The notes: generated by a model from the letters alone, not told the origin. Positions 47,033 to 54,837 are shown, numbered from the stretch's first letter. The stretch: DNA of 64,000 nucleotides from Archangium sp. (GCA_022843845.1 JALHMW010000021.1:22228-86227); one strand, 5' to 3'. Made by a program: numbers and translations.

Positions 47033-48151
47033 CTACTTGTTGGTGTTGAGCTGCAGCGTCGGCAGCCCACCCTCACCCATCACGACGTGCACGTGACCGA
47101 CCTTGCCGGCCAGCTCGGTGTACGCCTCGAGCTCCTTGAGGCGAATGAGCAGCGGGTTCTCGGCGAGCACCTTCGCGGTCTGCGCCATCGACCGGGTGGC
47201 CTGGGTCTCCTCACGACGGAGGATGACGTTGGCCTCGGCCTCCTTCTGCGCCTGAATGACCTTGTTGAGCAGGTCCTTCATCTCGCCCGGCAGCACGACG
47301 TCCTTCACGCCGAGCTCGAGCAGCTCGAGACCGACCGCTTCCGCGCGCGCGACGACTGCCGGCGTCATCTGCTTCGCCAGCTCGTCACGCGCTGCGAGCA
47401 GCTCGTCGAGGGTCTTCATGGTGATCGCGTCACGGGCGGCCAGCTGCATCGCCAGGTAGACGACGTCGTCCGGGTTGCGGGCGACGACGGCGAGGCGACG
47501 CGGGTCCTTCACGCGGAACGAGGCCGAGACGTTGAGCCGCAGGGTGACGCGGTCCTTCGTCATGACCTCCTGCCCGGTGACGTGGAACTGGCGCTCCTTC
47601 AGATCGATCGCGGTGAACTGCACGGTGCGCTGGGTGTTCCAGGCCGCGTAGCGACCTGCCGGGAGCACGGCGTCGAGCTGACCGTCGACCCACCGGAGCG
47701 CGACCGTGCCTTCGTGCGCGACGAGCTCGACGTAGTCCTTCGCCTTCGCGAGGGCCGCCACGTCGGGCGCGAGCACCTTCGCCTCGACCGCCGAGGTGTC
47801 GAAGACGTCGACCTGCACCAGGTCCTTCACCTCGCGGGTCTTCCGATCGACGAGGCGATCAACCGTCCACACCTGGTGAACGCCTGCGCCAAGCCAGAGC
47901 ACCGGCTTGCCACGACGCGAGATCAACGCGCGCTGATGCGGCTCGAGCGAGATGACGCGCAGCTCGTTCGCGGGCACGAGCGCGAGGCGCTGCTCGTCGA
48001 ACTCCGCGGTGAGGCCCGTCACGCTCAGCTTCTCGATGCGCACCGGCTTGAACCACGCGGTCACGCGGTGAACGCCCGGGCCGAGGTACCGAACCGGCGT
48101 GCCGTCGATCACCACGAACGCACGCTCGTGGACCATCACTTCGATCTTCAT
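47033..48151 (-). CDS. Slipin/stomatin-like SPFH-domain protein
   Basis: 372-aa protein. An N-terminal part (residues 1 to about 110) has two similar beta modules (VIDGTPVRYLGPGVHRV; LISRRGKPVLWLGAGVHQV), then the SPFH/band-7 domain at about 120-330 (VMTKDRVTLRLNVSASFRV and ELGVKDVVLPGEMKDLLNKV). A helical tail closes it. There is no obvious transmembrane segment, unlike eukaryotic stomatins. The start is fixed by a strong Shine-Dalgarno AAGGAGG 7 nt before ATG 48151. Likely a membrane-scaffold or membrane-stress protein. Confidence 0.88.
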   Translation of the reverse strand: MKIEVMVHERAFVVIDGTPVRYLGPGVHRVTAWFKPVRIEKLSVTGLTAEFDEQRLALVPANELRVISLEPHQRALISRRGKPVLWLGAGVHQVWTVDRLVDRKTREVKDLVQVDVFDTSAVEAKVLAPDVAALAKAKDYVELVAHEGTVALRWVDGQLDAVLPAGRYAAWNTQRTVQFTAIDLKERQFHVTGQEVMTKDRVTLRLNVSASFRVKDPRRLAVVARNPDDVVYLAMQLAARDAITMKTLDELLAARDELAKQMTPAVVARAEAVGLELLELGVKDVVLPGEMKDLLNKVIQAQKEAEANVILRREETQATRSMAQTAKVLAENPLLIRLKELEAYTELAGKVGHVHVVMGEGGLPTLQLNTNK

Positions 48152-48213
48152 GTCGACCTCCTTCGTGGGAACTGCAGCCTCTCTCACGCAGCCCCGATGA
48201 AGGTCTGACGTCG

Positions 48214-48756
48214 CTAGAAGGCCCAGCCGATGGCCGTGTGCGCCGCGGGAAGCACGCCACGAATGCCGAACGACGACGGGCCGTACGAGAAATACGAGGC
48301 GCCAAGGCCGCCCGAGAGCACCAGCCCGGGCCCGAGGATGCCTGTGTAGCCAGCGAGCACGCTCCCGTAGCCGCCTGGCTGCGTGCCTTCGGACGAGACG
48401 ACCGCCGCGAGCACGCCACGGAGCATCAGCCACACGCCCTTCGGCGCAGCGCCCCACACGAACCCTCGAACCCCGACCTCGGCGCCGTAGCCCTTGTAGG
48501 GACCTGCCGGCGTGCCAAAGACGCTGTCGAACAGGCGCAGACTGGGCCCGGCGTAGATCGAGACGTGTGGGCCGAGGGCGCGCTCGACCTGAACGTGCAC
48601 GAAGCCGAGCATGACCGTGAGCGGGTCGACGCTGATGGTCCATTGCGGCGCGGTCGGCGGTTCGAAGACGCCCCCCATCGGCGCGGTCGGCGGCTCGGCG
48701 ACGGCACCCGTCGGGGCGGTCGACAGCAGAATCGCGAGCGAGATGGAGCAGCGCAT
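48214..48756 (-). CDS. Small secreted, probably outer-membrane protein
   Basis: 180-aa protein with a signal peptide (SLAILLSTAPTGAVA), a Pro/Thr spacer and a Gly/aromatic strand-rich mature region ending in aromatic Phe (AHTAIGWAF), a pattern typical of small beta-barrels. Same strand as the slipin gene, 62 bp upstream of it. No family recognised. Confidence 0.65.
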   Translation of the reverse strand: MRCSISLAILLSTAPTGAVAEPPTAPMGGVFEPPTAPQWTISVDPLTVMLGFVHVQVERALGPHVSIYAGPSLRLFDSVFGTPAGPYKGYGAEVGVRGFVWGAAPKGVWLMLRGVLAAVVSSEGTQPGGYGSVLAGYTGILGPGLVLSGGLGASYFSYGPSSFGIRGVLPAAHTAIGWAF

Positions 48757-48930
48757 CAGCGGTCACTACCACGCGTGATGCGAAGGTCTTCGAGCGACAG
48801 ACGCGACTTCCGGCGACCGGCCTCCGTGGGATGCGCTTCCAAGGCGGTGCGCGAGTCGTCTTCAGGCGCGCCCGTGGTTGCGCCGCGATCGAGAGCCGCC
48901 CTTCAGCCGACCCGGGGCCCACACACGACG

Positions 48931-49178
48931 AAAAAAAATGCCCTGCGCGTTGCGGATCTCGCCGAGGTGCGCCGAGCCAACGTCGACTCGACACGCGTGA
49001 TGCCACGCACGTGAAGACCTCCACGTGGAGCGACGCGCCCGCTGCGAGGTGAGGCGGACCGGACGCGGGCGAGCTCGCCAGACGGACGAGTCGCTGACAT
49101 CAGGCTGGCCTTCACCCGGGAGCGGGACGACATCGCTCGGGCACCACCCTTCGGCTCGACCGGCTTCGCGCAGGGCAT
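48931..49178 (-). ncRNA. Candidate structured RNA with end-closing helix and U-tract
   Basis: On the minus strand, ATGCCCTGCGCG starts 2 nt after tRNA-Gln (49178-49167) and its perfect 12-nt complement CGCGCAGGGCAT lies at 48949-48938, followed directly by a run of T (A-run 48931-48938 on plus). Just inside, a second long-range helix of about 8 bp is possible (CGAGCCGA with TTGGCTCG, near 49155 and 48975). Local hairpins such as AGCG/CGCT fill the middle. The whole would be an RNA of about 250 nt ending at a U-tract, possibly cut from a tRNA-Gln precursor. It lacks RNase P or tmRNA hallmarks. The interval also has no convincing protein gene. Confidence 0.4.
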
Positions 49179-49180
49179 CC

Positions 49181-49253
49181 CTGGGCCAGAAGGATTCGAA
49201 CCTTCGACTCGAGATCCAAAATCTCGCGCTCTACCGAACTGAGCTATGGGCCA
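49181..49253 (-). tRNA. tRNA-Gln(UUG) with acceptor C:C mismatch
   Basis: 73 nt. D-arm GCTC/GAGC, anticodon stem CGAGA/TCTCG with loop TTTTGGA (anticodon TTG), T-arm GAAGG-TTCGAAT-CCTTC, discriminator G as usual for tRNA-Gln. Both acceptor strands read TGGCCCA, so six pairs form but position 4:69 is C opposite C. CCA is not encoded. Confidence 0.9.
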
Positions 49254-49276
49254 ACGACCAGCGTTTCAGGCTGGGA

Positions 49277-49357
49277 GTGTTTGCGTCTACCGTTCCGCCA
49301 CGTCCGTTCCCGGACGGCTGGACTCGAACCAGCAGGCCCCGAAGTGGAGCCGAACAC
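49277..49357 (-). ncRNA. Circularly permuted class II tRNA-like cloverleaf (tRNA-Leu-like)
   Basis: Reading the minus strand from 49357: GTGTT; variable arm GGCTCC-ACTTC-GGGGCC; T-arm GCTGG-TTCGAGT-CCAGC; acceptor 3' strand CGTCCG; GGAA; acceptor 5' strand CGGACG; TG; D-arm GCG-GAACGGTAGA-CGC; A; AACAC. Thus all helices of a long-variable-arm tRNA are present, but the 3' half precedes the 5' half. The acceptor helix is closed by a GNRA-type tetraloop, and the anticodon stem (GTGTT/AACAC) is the open outer end. D- and T-loops keep the consensus bases. No anticodon can be read. Could be a permuted tRNA gene, a structural tRNA mimic, or a relic of tandem tRNA-Leu genes. It lies 23 nt upstream of tRNA-Gln. 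Confidence 0.6.
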
Positions 49358-49515
49358 ACGACCTTCACCTGCGAACGACGTGAACCACGGACGTGACGTC
49401 TCGAGCCCAGAGGACCCGCACGACGCCGTGGCTGTCTCGGTGACGGCGAAGGCGCCGACGGGGCACGGTGGGCCCTCCTGACAGGAGCGCGGGTGTGCTA
49501 GCGACAGTCACGACG

Positions 49516-50148
49516 ATGACGAAGCCGCCCTTCATGCCGACGCACCAGCCGACCTCGTTCGCGAAGTCACTCGGCTACGCGTGGAGCGGGCTCATTCACA
49601 CCGTCGTGCACCAGCGCAACATGCGCATGCACATCATCGCCGGCATCCTCGTCGGGCTCGTCGGGAGCGCCGTGCCGTTGGGTCTCGCCGAGAAGGCGAT
49701 TCTGATCTTCTGCGTCACGCTCATCTTCTTCGCCGAGATGCTCAACAGCGCGCTCGAGCAGTTGGTCGATCTCGCGATTCAGCAGTTCGACGAGAAGGCG
49801 AAGCTCACCAAGGACATCGCAGCCGCCGGCGTGCTCGTGCTCGCGATCGGCTCGATGGTGATCTTCGCGGCGATCCTCGTGCACGACGCCGAGGTGATCT
49901 TCCGTGACCTGAACGTCATTCAGCGGCAGGTGCTCTTCGGTGTTCCGCTCACGTTCCTCGGCGGCGCGCTGATGCACGAGTCGCGAAAGCCGAAGTGGCT
50001 CGACGGGTTGTTCTCGATCGCCGCCCTCGGCACCTGGGGCCTGACGACGACGTGGACGCAGAGCTACGTGATGTCGGCAATGATGTTCGGCCTGCTCGTG
50101 GTGTGCATCGCGACGGCGATCGCGCGCCAACGGCTGCAACCCACCTGA
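49516..50148 (+). CDS. dgkA: Diacylglycerol/undecaprenol kinase family protein (DgkA)
   Basis: 210-aa membrane kinase. The first about 120 residues are a standard DgkA with three helices and the catalytic FFAEMLNSALEQLVDLAI. The remaining about 90 residues add further helices (VLFGVPLTFLGGALMHESRK and on), making it longer than the usual 120-130 aa. It probably phosphorylates diacylglycerol or undecaprenol in the inner membrane. ATG 49516 (TKPPFMPTHQ) chosen over an upstream in-frame codon at 49468 because that extension lacks similarity. Confidence 0.88.
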   Translation: MTKPPFMPTHQPTSFAKSLGYAWSGLIHTVVHQRNMRMHIIAGILVGLVGSAVPLGLAEKAILIFCVTLIFFAEMLNSALEQLVDLAIQQFDEKAKLTKDIAAAGVLVLAIGSMVIFAAILVHDAEVIFRDLNVIQRQVLFGVPLTFLGGALMHESRKPKWLDGLFSIAALGTWGLTTTWTQSYVMSAMMFGLLVVCIATAIARQRLQPT

Positions 50149-50170
50149 CCTCGGAATTCGCAGCCAAGGC

Positions 50171-52225
50171 TCAGCCCTTCAAGGTCAACGTGGCACCGAG
50201 GCGTGCGGCAAGCGTCTTCACCGCCCCGAGCGCGCTCGGCGACGGGATGGGAGCACCGACGTTGATGACGAGCTTCCGCAGCCCGCCCTTGGCGAAGGGC
50301 ACGAGGGCGCTGTCGAGATCGCCCAGCGCCTTCGGCAGCCACTGCTCGGGTGCGCTGAACTGCACCGCAAGTGCCGGCTCGGCGGCGCCATTGAGCTCGA
50401 AGGTCAGATGCGAACCCAGGTGCGTGAGCTCCCCGCGTCGCAGCTCGACCTCGAGCAGCCGCACCCGGGCCTTCCGAGCCGCCGTCAGCCACCCTTGAAT
50501 CGAAGGGCCTGGCGCAGCGGCCGTGCTTCCGCTGAACAGAAGGTGGACCACCTCGAGCTGCCGAACCAGCGTTCCCTTCAAGAGAGTCGTGGCCTGGTCC
50601 GGCTCGAGATCAACGCTCAGCTGCACCAGCGAGGGCAAGGTGGTGCAGTCTTTGAGCGCTGTGAGCGCGTCGTCGTCGCTTGCATAGAGCGAACAGCTCA
50701 AGCGCTTCAGGTTCCTCAAACCAGCTCCGCACAGCGTCTCGATCGAGTCGTCCTTCGGAATCGTCAGGGCATGGAGCACGCGCATCGCGGAGTGCAATGC
50801 GACCTCCGGGGGCCCCTCGAGTGATTCGACCGTCGCCCAGAAAGAGTGACCGATGACGGCTCGCCAGGCCCGCGGGTTTCCGGGTTTGACCTTGGCCTCT
50901 GCCAGGAAGCCCTTCCTGAAGACGGCGTGCTTTTTGGTGATGACGCCGGCCAGCGGCCCAGCGAGTCGCTCGAAGTGGGTGTGGATGAGCTTCTGCGCCT
51001 GGCGGAGCTGTTCCGGTGTGGGCCTCGATTCATGCTGAAGCGCGATGAGCTCCCCACGGGGGTCACCTTCTGTTTGCAACGCATCGGCGAGCACGAAGCG
51101 GGCCGCATCATTCGTTGGATCGAGCAGCACCGCCGCGAAGAGCTCGCTGACCGTGCGGTGCTGCGCCTTCTGGCTCGTCGCAGTTGGTCTGAGTTGGCTC
51201 AGCAGCGCCGTCGTCTCTGTGGGCAGCGTGAGCGCAGCGTGCCGCTCGAGCACGGGCTGCGTGGACTCGAGGATTCGTTCGACCTGCTGCGCCAGATATC
51301 TCTCGAAGTAGTCGCCGCGATCGTACGAGTCCCGACATCGCTCGAGAGTGGCGAGGCCACGGGCGTCACGCAACTGGAGGGCTCGCCTCACCAACCGTGT
51401 CCAGAACGGACGCGACGAGGTGGCTCGAAACGGAATCTCGTCGAGCATCCGCACCAGCCACGCGTCGAGCCTTGGGTCGGCAGGCCAGTCGCTCAGCCGG
51501 TCCATGCGCTCGATGGACTGAGCTGCGACGCCCTCGAGCGCCGTGGTGAGCACTGGCATCAGCAGCTCGGCGCGGTGGCTCTGCACGGCCTTGTCCCAGC
51601 TGAGGCCTGACAGGCCTGCAGGGACGCGCGCGCCGAACGCTTCGATGGCATCAGCAAGCGCGGTGGCTGGCACGAGGCGCCAGGCCTCGACCAGCAGTTC
51701 CAGCGCCTTCGCGAAGTCGCCAGTCTCGGCGTGCTGGACCGCCTCCCTCACGAGTGCCGTGACGTCTCTGGCGGCTTCGTTCGATGGTGATGACCGTTGG
51801 GCAGCGGTCTCGACAGCCACCAGCTGCTCACCCGACGTCAGCAAGAGCTCGACGTCTTCAGGCCGAAGTGGTCGCGGCGTTTGGAGCGACATGCCAAGCA
51901 TGCCTGGCCTGGCGACGACGCCCTTGCCGTTCTGAAACGCGAGACGCCCCATGTCCCGCGTGAGGTCAGTCACCGGCTTGAGGTTGGGTGCCTTCGCCAC
52001 CCATGCACCGTCCTTGAAGGCCAGCGAAGGCAGCACGGCAACCAGCCACAAGACGTCTCCGGGGCGCACGGTCACCAGAAACAGTGGTTGGCGACTCCCG
52101 AGCGCATGCAATGCGGGGTGCGTGCTGTTGTAGCGGTCGATGGCGAGCGTCGAACCGACTGCGGCATCGGGGAAGTCGCGTTCGAACAGAGACTTGCTGA
52201 TGATGGCAAGCACGCCAGCGGACAT
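50171..52225 (-). CDS. Large protein with TIGR02996-type repeat-companion domain
   Basis: 684-aa cytoplasmic protein. Near residue 360 the segment LFAAVLLDPTNDAARFVLAD continuing to EGDPRGELIALQ matches the repeat-companion domain found mainly in Myxococcota and Planctomycetota. The C-terminal 280 residues show leucine-rich-like strands (LRNLKRLSCSLYAS, LPSLVQLSVDLEPD). The N-terminal about 150 residues form a separate beta-rich domain and a helical region follows. ATG 52225 is preferred over an in-frame codon 60 bp upstream, since the upstream 20 codons overlap a terminator hairpin. Role unknown. Confidence 0.78.
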   Translation of the reverse strand: MSAGVLAIISKSLFERDFPDAAVGSTLAIDRYNSTHPALHALGSRQPLFLVTVRPGDVLWLVAVLPSLAFKDGAWVAKAPNLKPVTDLTRDMGRLAFQNGKGVVARPGMLGMSLQTPRPLRPEDVELLLTSGEQLVAVETAAQRSSPSNEAARDVTALVREAVQHAETGDFAKALELLVEAWRLVPATALADAIEAFGARVPAGLSGLSWDKAVQSHRAELLMPVLTTALEGVAAQSIERMDRLSDWPADPRLDAWLVRMLDEIPFRATSSRPFWTRLVRRALQLRDARGLATLERCRDSYDRGDYFERYLAQQVERILESTQPVLERHAALTLPTETTALLSQLRPTATSQKAQHRTVSELFAAVLLDPTNDAARFVLADALQTEGDPRGELIALQHESRPTPEQLRQAQKLIHTHFERLAGPLAGVITKKHAVFRKGFLAEAKVKPGNPRAWRAVIGHSFWATVESLEGPPEVALHSAMRVLHALTIPKDDSIETLCGAGLRNLKRLSCSLYASDDDALTALKDCTTLPSLVQLSVDLEPDQATTLLKGTLVRQLEVVHLLFSGSTAAAPGPSIQGWLTAARKARVRLLEVELRRGELTHLGSHLTFELNGAAEPALAVQFSAPEQWLPKALGDLDSALVPFAKGGLRKLVINVGAPIPSPSALGAVKTLAARLGATLTLKG

Positions 52226-52264
52226 TTCGACTCCCTCTCTTCGACAGCGTCGAGCTGCGCCGGG

Positions 52265-52293
52265 CAAAAAAAAGCCCGGCATCAAGCCGGGCT
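52265..52293 (-). terminator. Strong Rho-independent terminator of the 59-aa gene
   Basis: Minus strand AGCCCGGC-TTGAT-GCCGGGCT followed by eight T. A further 7-bp hairpin (AACGGTC...GACCGTT, 52298-52320) lies just before it. It ends the transcript of the small gene 52400-52579 before the next start at 52225. Confidence 0.92.
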
Positions 52294-52399
52294 CCGCAAC
52301 GGTCTTTTGTCCTGACCGTTTCCCCCGAGAGGGCCCTCGCTTCCCGGAACCAGTCCGGAAATCGGGGTGCCTCTGAGGGCTATTCTGTTGTCGTCCCGC

Positions 52400-52579
52400 T
52401 CAGGCTTCGGCGCGGGGCTCGGCCTCGACTGCGGCCGGCTTCTGCTTCAAGTTCACCGTCACCTGGTCAATCAGCTCAGTGGCGATGTCGAGGATCTGGT
52501 TCGGAGTGTAGCCACCGGTCTGCAGCTGCGCAAAGAAAGCCTGCGCGAGTGCCTTGGTGTTCTTCTTGTCGGTGCTCAT
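52400..52579 (-). CDS. 59-aa conserved-looking small protein
   Basis: Short gene: starts MSTDKKNTKALAQAFFAQLQ, has an amphipathic helix containing NQILDIATELIDQVTVNLKQ, and ends in an Ala/Glu-rich tail. A Shine-Dalgarno GGAGGG sits 6 nt before the ATG, and a strong terminator follows about 110 bp downstream. It has its own structured leader and terminator, so it is a stand-alone transcription unit. No signal peptide or membrane helix; no family recognised. Confidence 0.8.
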   Translation of the reverse strand: MSTDKKNTKALAQAFFAQLQTGGYTPNQILDIATELIDQVTVNLKQKPAAVEAEPRAEA

Positions 52580-52616
52580 GTGAAGCCCTCCGGGAAAGTC
52601 AGGTACCGAATCGATG

Positions 52617-52690
52617 CGGGGTGTTCTTCACCCCGTGTGCCAGCTTCGACCCATCGATTTCTCGAGTAGTTCCGGCACCTTTCAGGTGCC
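52617..52690 (-). promoter_or_regulatory. Two stable hairpins in the leader of the 59-aa gene
   Basis: Reading the minus strand, GGCACC-TGAAA-GGTGCC (52690-52674) and CGGGGTG-AAGAA-CACCCCG (52635-52617) precede the small gene by 95 and 38 nt. Neither has a T-run, so they look like structured leader elements rather than terminators. Confidence 0.5.
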
Positions 52691-52702
52691 AGCGAACCCA
52701 AC

Positions 52703-52840
52703 TGCGTAGCGCGGGTAGCACCCTCAGGCGGTCGCGAGGGGTGGCGTGCGTAGCTCCGGTAGCACCTTGAAGCAGCAGGACTGATGCATTCAGTAGAAGA
52801 TCTGCGGCATAGCTGGGCCCGCGGCCTCCGTGCTACCCGC
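52703..52840. repeat. Two direct copies and one inverted copy of a GGTAGCAC element
   Basis: TGCGTAGCGCGGGTAGCACC (52703-52722) recurs at 52747-52766 with 2 of 20 bases changed. An 11-bp inverted copy of its core, GTGCTACCCGC, lies at 52830-52840, just before the proposed GTG 52847 start of the FAD protein. Possible operator set in the divergent promoter region. Confidence 0.45.
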
Positions 52841-52846
52841 CTGCCC

Positions 52847-54448
52847 GTGGCGCTCCGGATCAACAACATCCCCCAGTGGTTGGACGAGCCCGAGTCGGTG
52901 CTCAGTGAAAAGGCGGCCCTGAAGCTGGGCGTGAAGCCTTCCGATTTCGCGGCGGTGCGTGTGGTGCGCACGGTGCTCGACGCGCGAAAGAAGAACCACC
53001 CACGCTACGTGCACACGCTCGAGGTCGAGCTGGTGCCCGGCCGGCTGACGAAGCAGCTGCCTCCCGACGTGAGCGAGGTCGACGCCCTGCCCGGCCCGTT
53101 GCCGCCTGTCGCGAAGGCGCCTGCCCAGCGGCCGGTGATCGTGGGCATGGGCCCGGCCGGCCTGTTCGCGGCGCTGGCCCTCGCGGAGCGCGGCGTGAAG
53201 AGCGTCATCCTCGAGCGCGGCAAAGAAGTCGTGCAGCGGCGCAAAGACGTCGCGAAGCTCTCCCGCGACGGCACCTTGTTTCCCGAGTCGAACATGAACT
53301 TCGGCGAAGGCGGCGCCGGCGCGTACACCGACGGCAAGCTGTCGACGCGCATCAACCACCCGCACGTGCGCCGCGTCATCGAGACGTTCGCGAAGTACGG
53401 AGCACCCGACCGCATCCTCGTGCAGGGCAAGCCGCACATCGGCTCCGATCTGTTGCCGTTCGCCGTCGAGCGCATGCGCCACGAGCTGATCGCCATGGGC
53501 GTCGAGGTGCGCTTCGAGACGCGCGTCGAAGACGTGCTCGTGAAGGACGGCCTCGTCGCCGGTGTCCGGTTGAACGACGGCAGCGTGATCGACACCGACC
53601 GCGTGATCCTCGCTCCGGGCAACTCGGCGCGAGAGCTGTACGAACGGTTCGCCGCCGACGGCCACGTGCTGGTCGAAGCCAAACCCTTCGCGATCGGCTT
53701 CCGCGCCGAGCACCCGCAGCTGCTGATCAACGAGATGCAGTACGGCGACAAGGTGGCCGACGATCAGCGCCTGCCCCCCGCCGACTACAAGCTCGCCGAG
53801 AACCTGTCGGTCGATGGCGATCTGCGCGGCGTCTACTCGTTCTGCATGTGCCCCGGCGGCATCGTGGTGCCGACGCCGACCGAAGACGGCTTTCTCTGCA
53901 CCAACGGCATGTCGAACTCGCGCCGCAACTCGAAGTACGCGAACGCCGGCATCGTCGTCAGCGTCTCGGTCGAAGACTTCGCGCGCGATGGCTTCACGGG
54001 GCCGCTCGCGGGCCTGGGCTTTCAGCGCAAGTGGGAGGCGGCCGCGTACGAGCTCGGCGGCGGCAAGTTCAACGCGCCAGCCCAGTCGATCCCCGACTAC
54101 CTCGCGGGCCGCCTGTCGAAGAAGCCCGAGGGCACGACCTATCGCCCCGGCCTCGCGCACGCCGATCTCAACCGGCTCTTCCCCAAAGCCCTCACCGAGT
54201 CGCTCAAGCTCGCCATCAGGGCGTTCGATCGATCGATGCGCGGCTTCATCACCGACGAGGCCCTGCTGATCGGCGTCGAGGCCAGAACGTCGAGCCCGGT
54301 GCGAATCACCCGGAACGAAGCGCTGCAGTCGGTGTCCGTGAAGGGCCTGTATCCCGCTGGAGAAGGCTGCGGGTACGCTGGCGGCATCGTGTCGTCGGGC
54401 ATCGACGGCCTTCGGGTGGCTGAGCAGATCTGCCAGGAGCTCTCATGA
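52847..54448 (+). CDS. FAD-dependent dehydrogenase (COG2509 family)
   Basis: About 533-aa flavoprotein. An N-terminal alpha/beta domain (about 90 residues, starting ALRINNIPQWLDEPES) precedes the FAD-binding VIVGMGPAGLFAALALAERG and SVILERGKEV. It continues with LFPESNMNFGEGGAGAYTDG, the CMCPGGIVVPTPTEDG segment and the C-terminal YPAGEGCGYAGGIVSSG that closes the FAD site. Members are predicted NAD(FAD)-utilising dehydrogenases of unknown substrate. GTG 52847 begins at the conserved domain; ATG 52784 is an alternative but crosses the repeat element described above. Its stop overlaps the next start (ATGA). Confidence 0.85.
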   Translation: MALRINNIPQWLDEPESVLSEKAALKLGVKPSDFAAVRVVRTVLDARKKNHPRYVHTLEVELVPGRLTKQLPPDVSEVDALPGPLPPVAKAPAQRPVIVGMGPAGLFAALALAERGVKSVILERGKEVVQRRKDVAKLSRDGTLFPESNMNFGEGGAGAYTDGKLSTRINHPHVRRVIETFAKYGAPDRILVQGKPHIGSDLLPFAVERMRHELIAMGVEVRFETRVEDVLVKDGLVAGVRLNDGSVIDTDRVILAPGNSARELYERFAADGHVLVEAKPFAIGFRAEHPQLLINEMQYGDKVADDQRLPPADYKLAENLSVDGDLRGVYSFCMCPGGIVVPTPTEDGFLCTNGMSNSRRNSKYANAGIVVSVSVEDFARDGFTGPLAGLGFQRKWEAAAYELGGGKFNAPAQSIPDYLAGRLSKKPEGTTYRPGLAHADLNRLFPKALTESLKLAIRAFDRSMRGFITDEALLIGVEARTSSPVRITRNEALQSVSVKGLYPAGEGCGYAGGIVSSGIDGLRVAEQICQELS

Positions 54449-54837
54449 AGTACCGGGTGCGCAATCAGGACGGAGAGATCGAGTTCGACACCTTCGGCCA
54501 GCTCGAGCAGGCCTGGTTGATGGGGCTGGTCGAGCCGTCGGACGAGGTGCTCCAGGAGGGCCACCAGAACTGGCGCCGCGCCGACTCCTTCGCGATCCTC
54601 GCCCGCGCGCGCCGTGAGGGCGACAACGTCTGGGGCGGAGCGTGGTTTCTCTGGGTGCTGATCGGCGTCGTGGCCGCGACCATCGCGCTCGTCATCTTCA
54701 AAGAAGCAGCGAGGCAGAAGAACGACGCGCTGTGGGCGCTGGGCTTCGTGATCGCCTTCGCCGACGTCGTGCTGATGACGCGCGTGACGGTCAACGCGCA
54801 GAAGCGCCGCAACCCGCACCACACGCTCAAGAAGTGA
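54445..54837 (+). CDS. GYF_2/DUF4339-like membrane protein
   Basis: 130-aa protein. Residues 1 to about 55 resemble the GYF_2 domain common in myxobacteria (MKYRVRNQDGEIEFDTFGQL; LEQAWLMGLVEPSDEV), followed by two membrane helices (LWVLIGVVAATIALVIF, LWALGFVIAFADVVLM). Translationally coupled to the FAD protein by ATGA. Possibly anchors partner proteins at the membrane. Confidence 0.75.
   Translation: MKYRVRNQDGEIEFDTFGQLEQAWLMGLVEPSDEVLQEGHQNWRRADSFAILARARREGDNVWGGAWFLWVLIGVVAATIALVIFKEAARQKNDALWALGFVIAFADVVLMTRVTVNAQKRRNPHHTLKK

Noticed and set aside
48931..49178. The candidate RNA as tmRNA or RNase P RNA
   Set aside because: No tmRNA-type alanine acceptor or tag frame and no RNase P conserved P4 motifs were seen; size also differs from RNase P.
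49025..49396. Possible plus-strand small proteins across the tRNA region
   Set aside because: They are translations of the antisense strand of tRNA-Gln and the permuted tRNA-like element (LRLEIQNLALYRTEL and AGLEPAG are typical tRNA-antisense strings).
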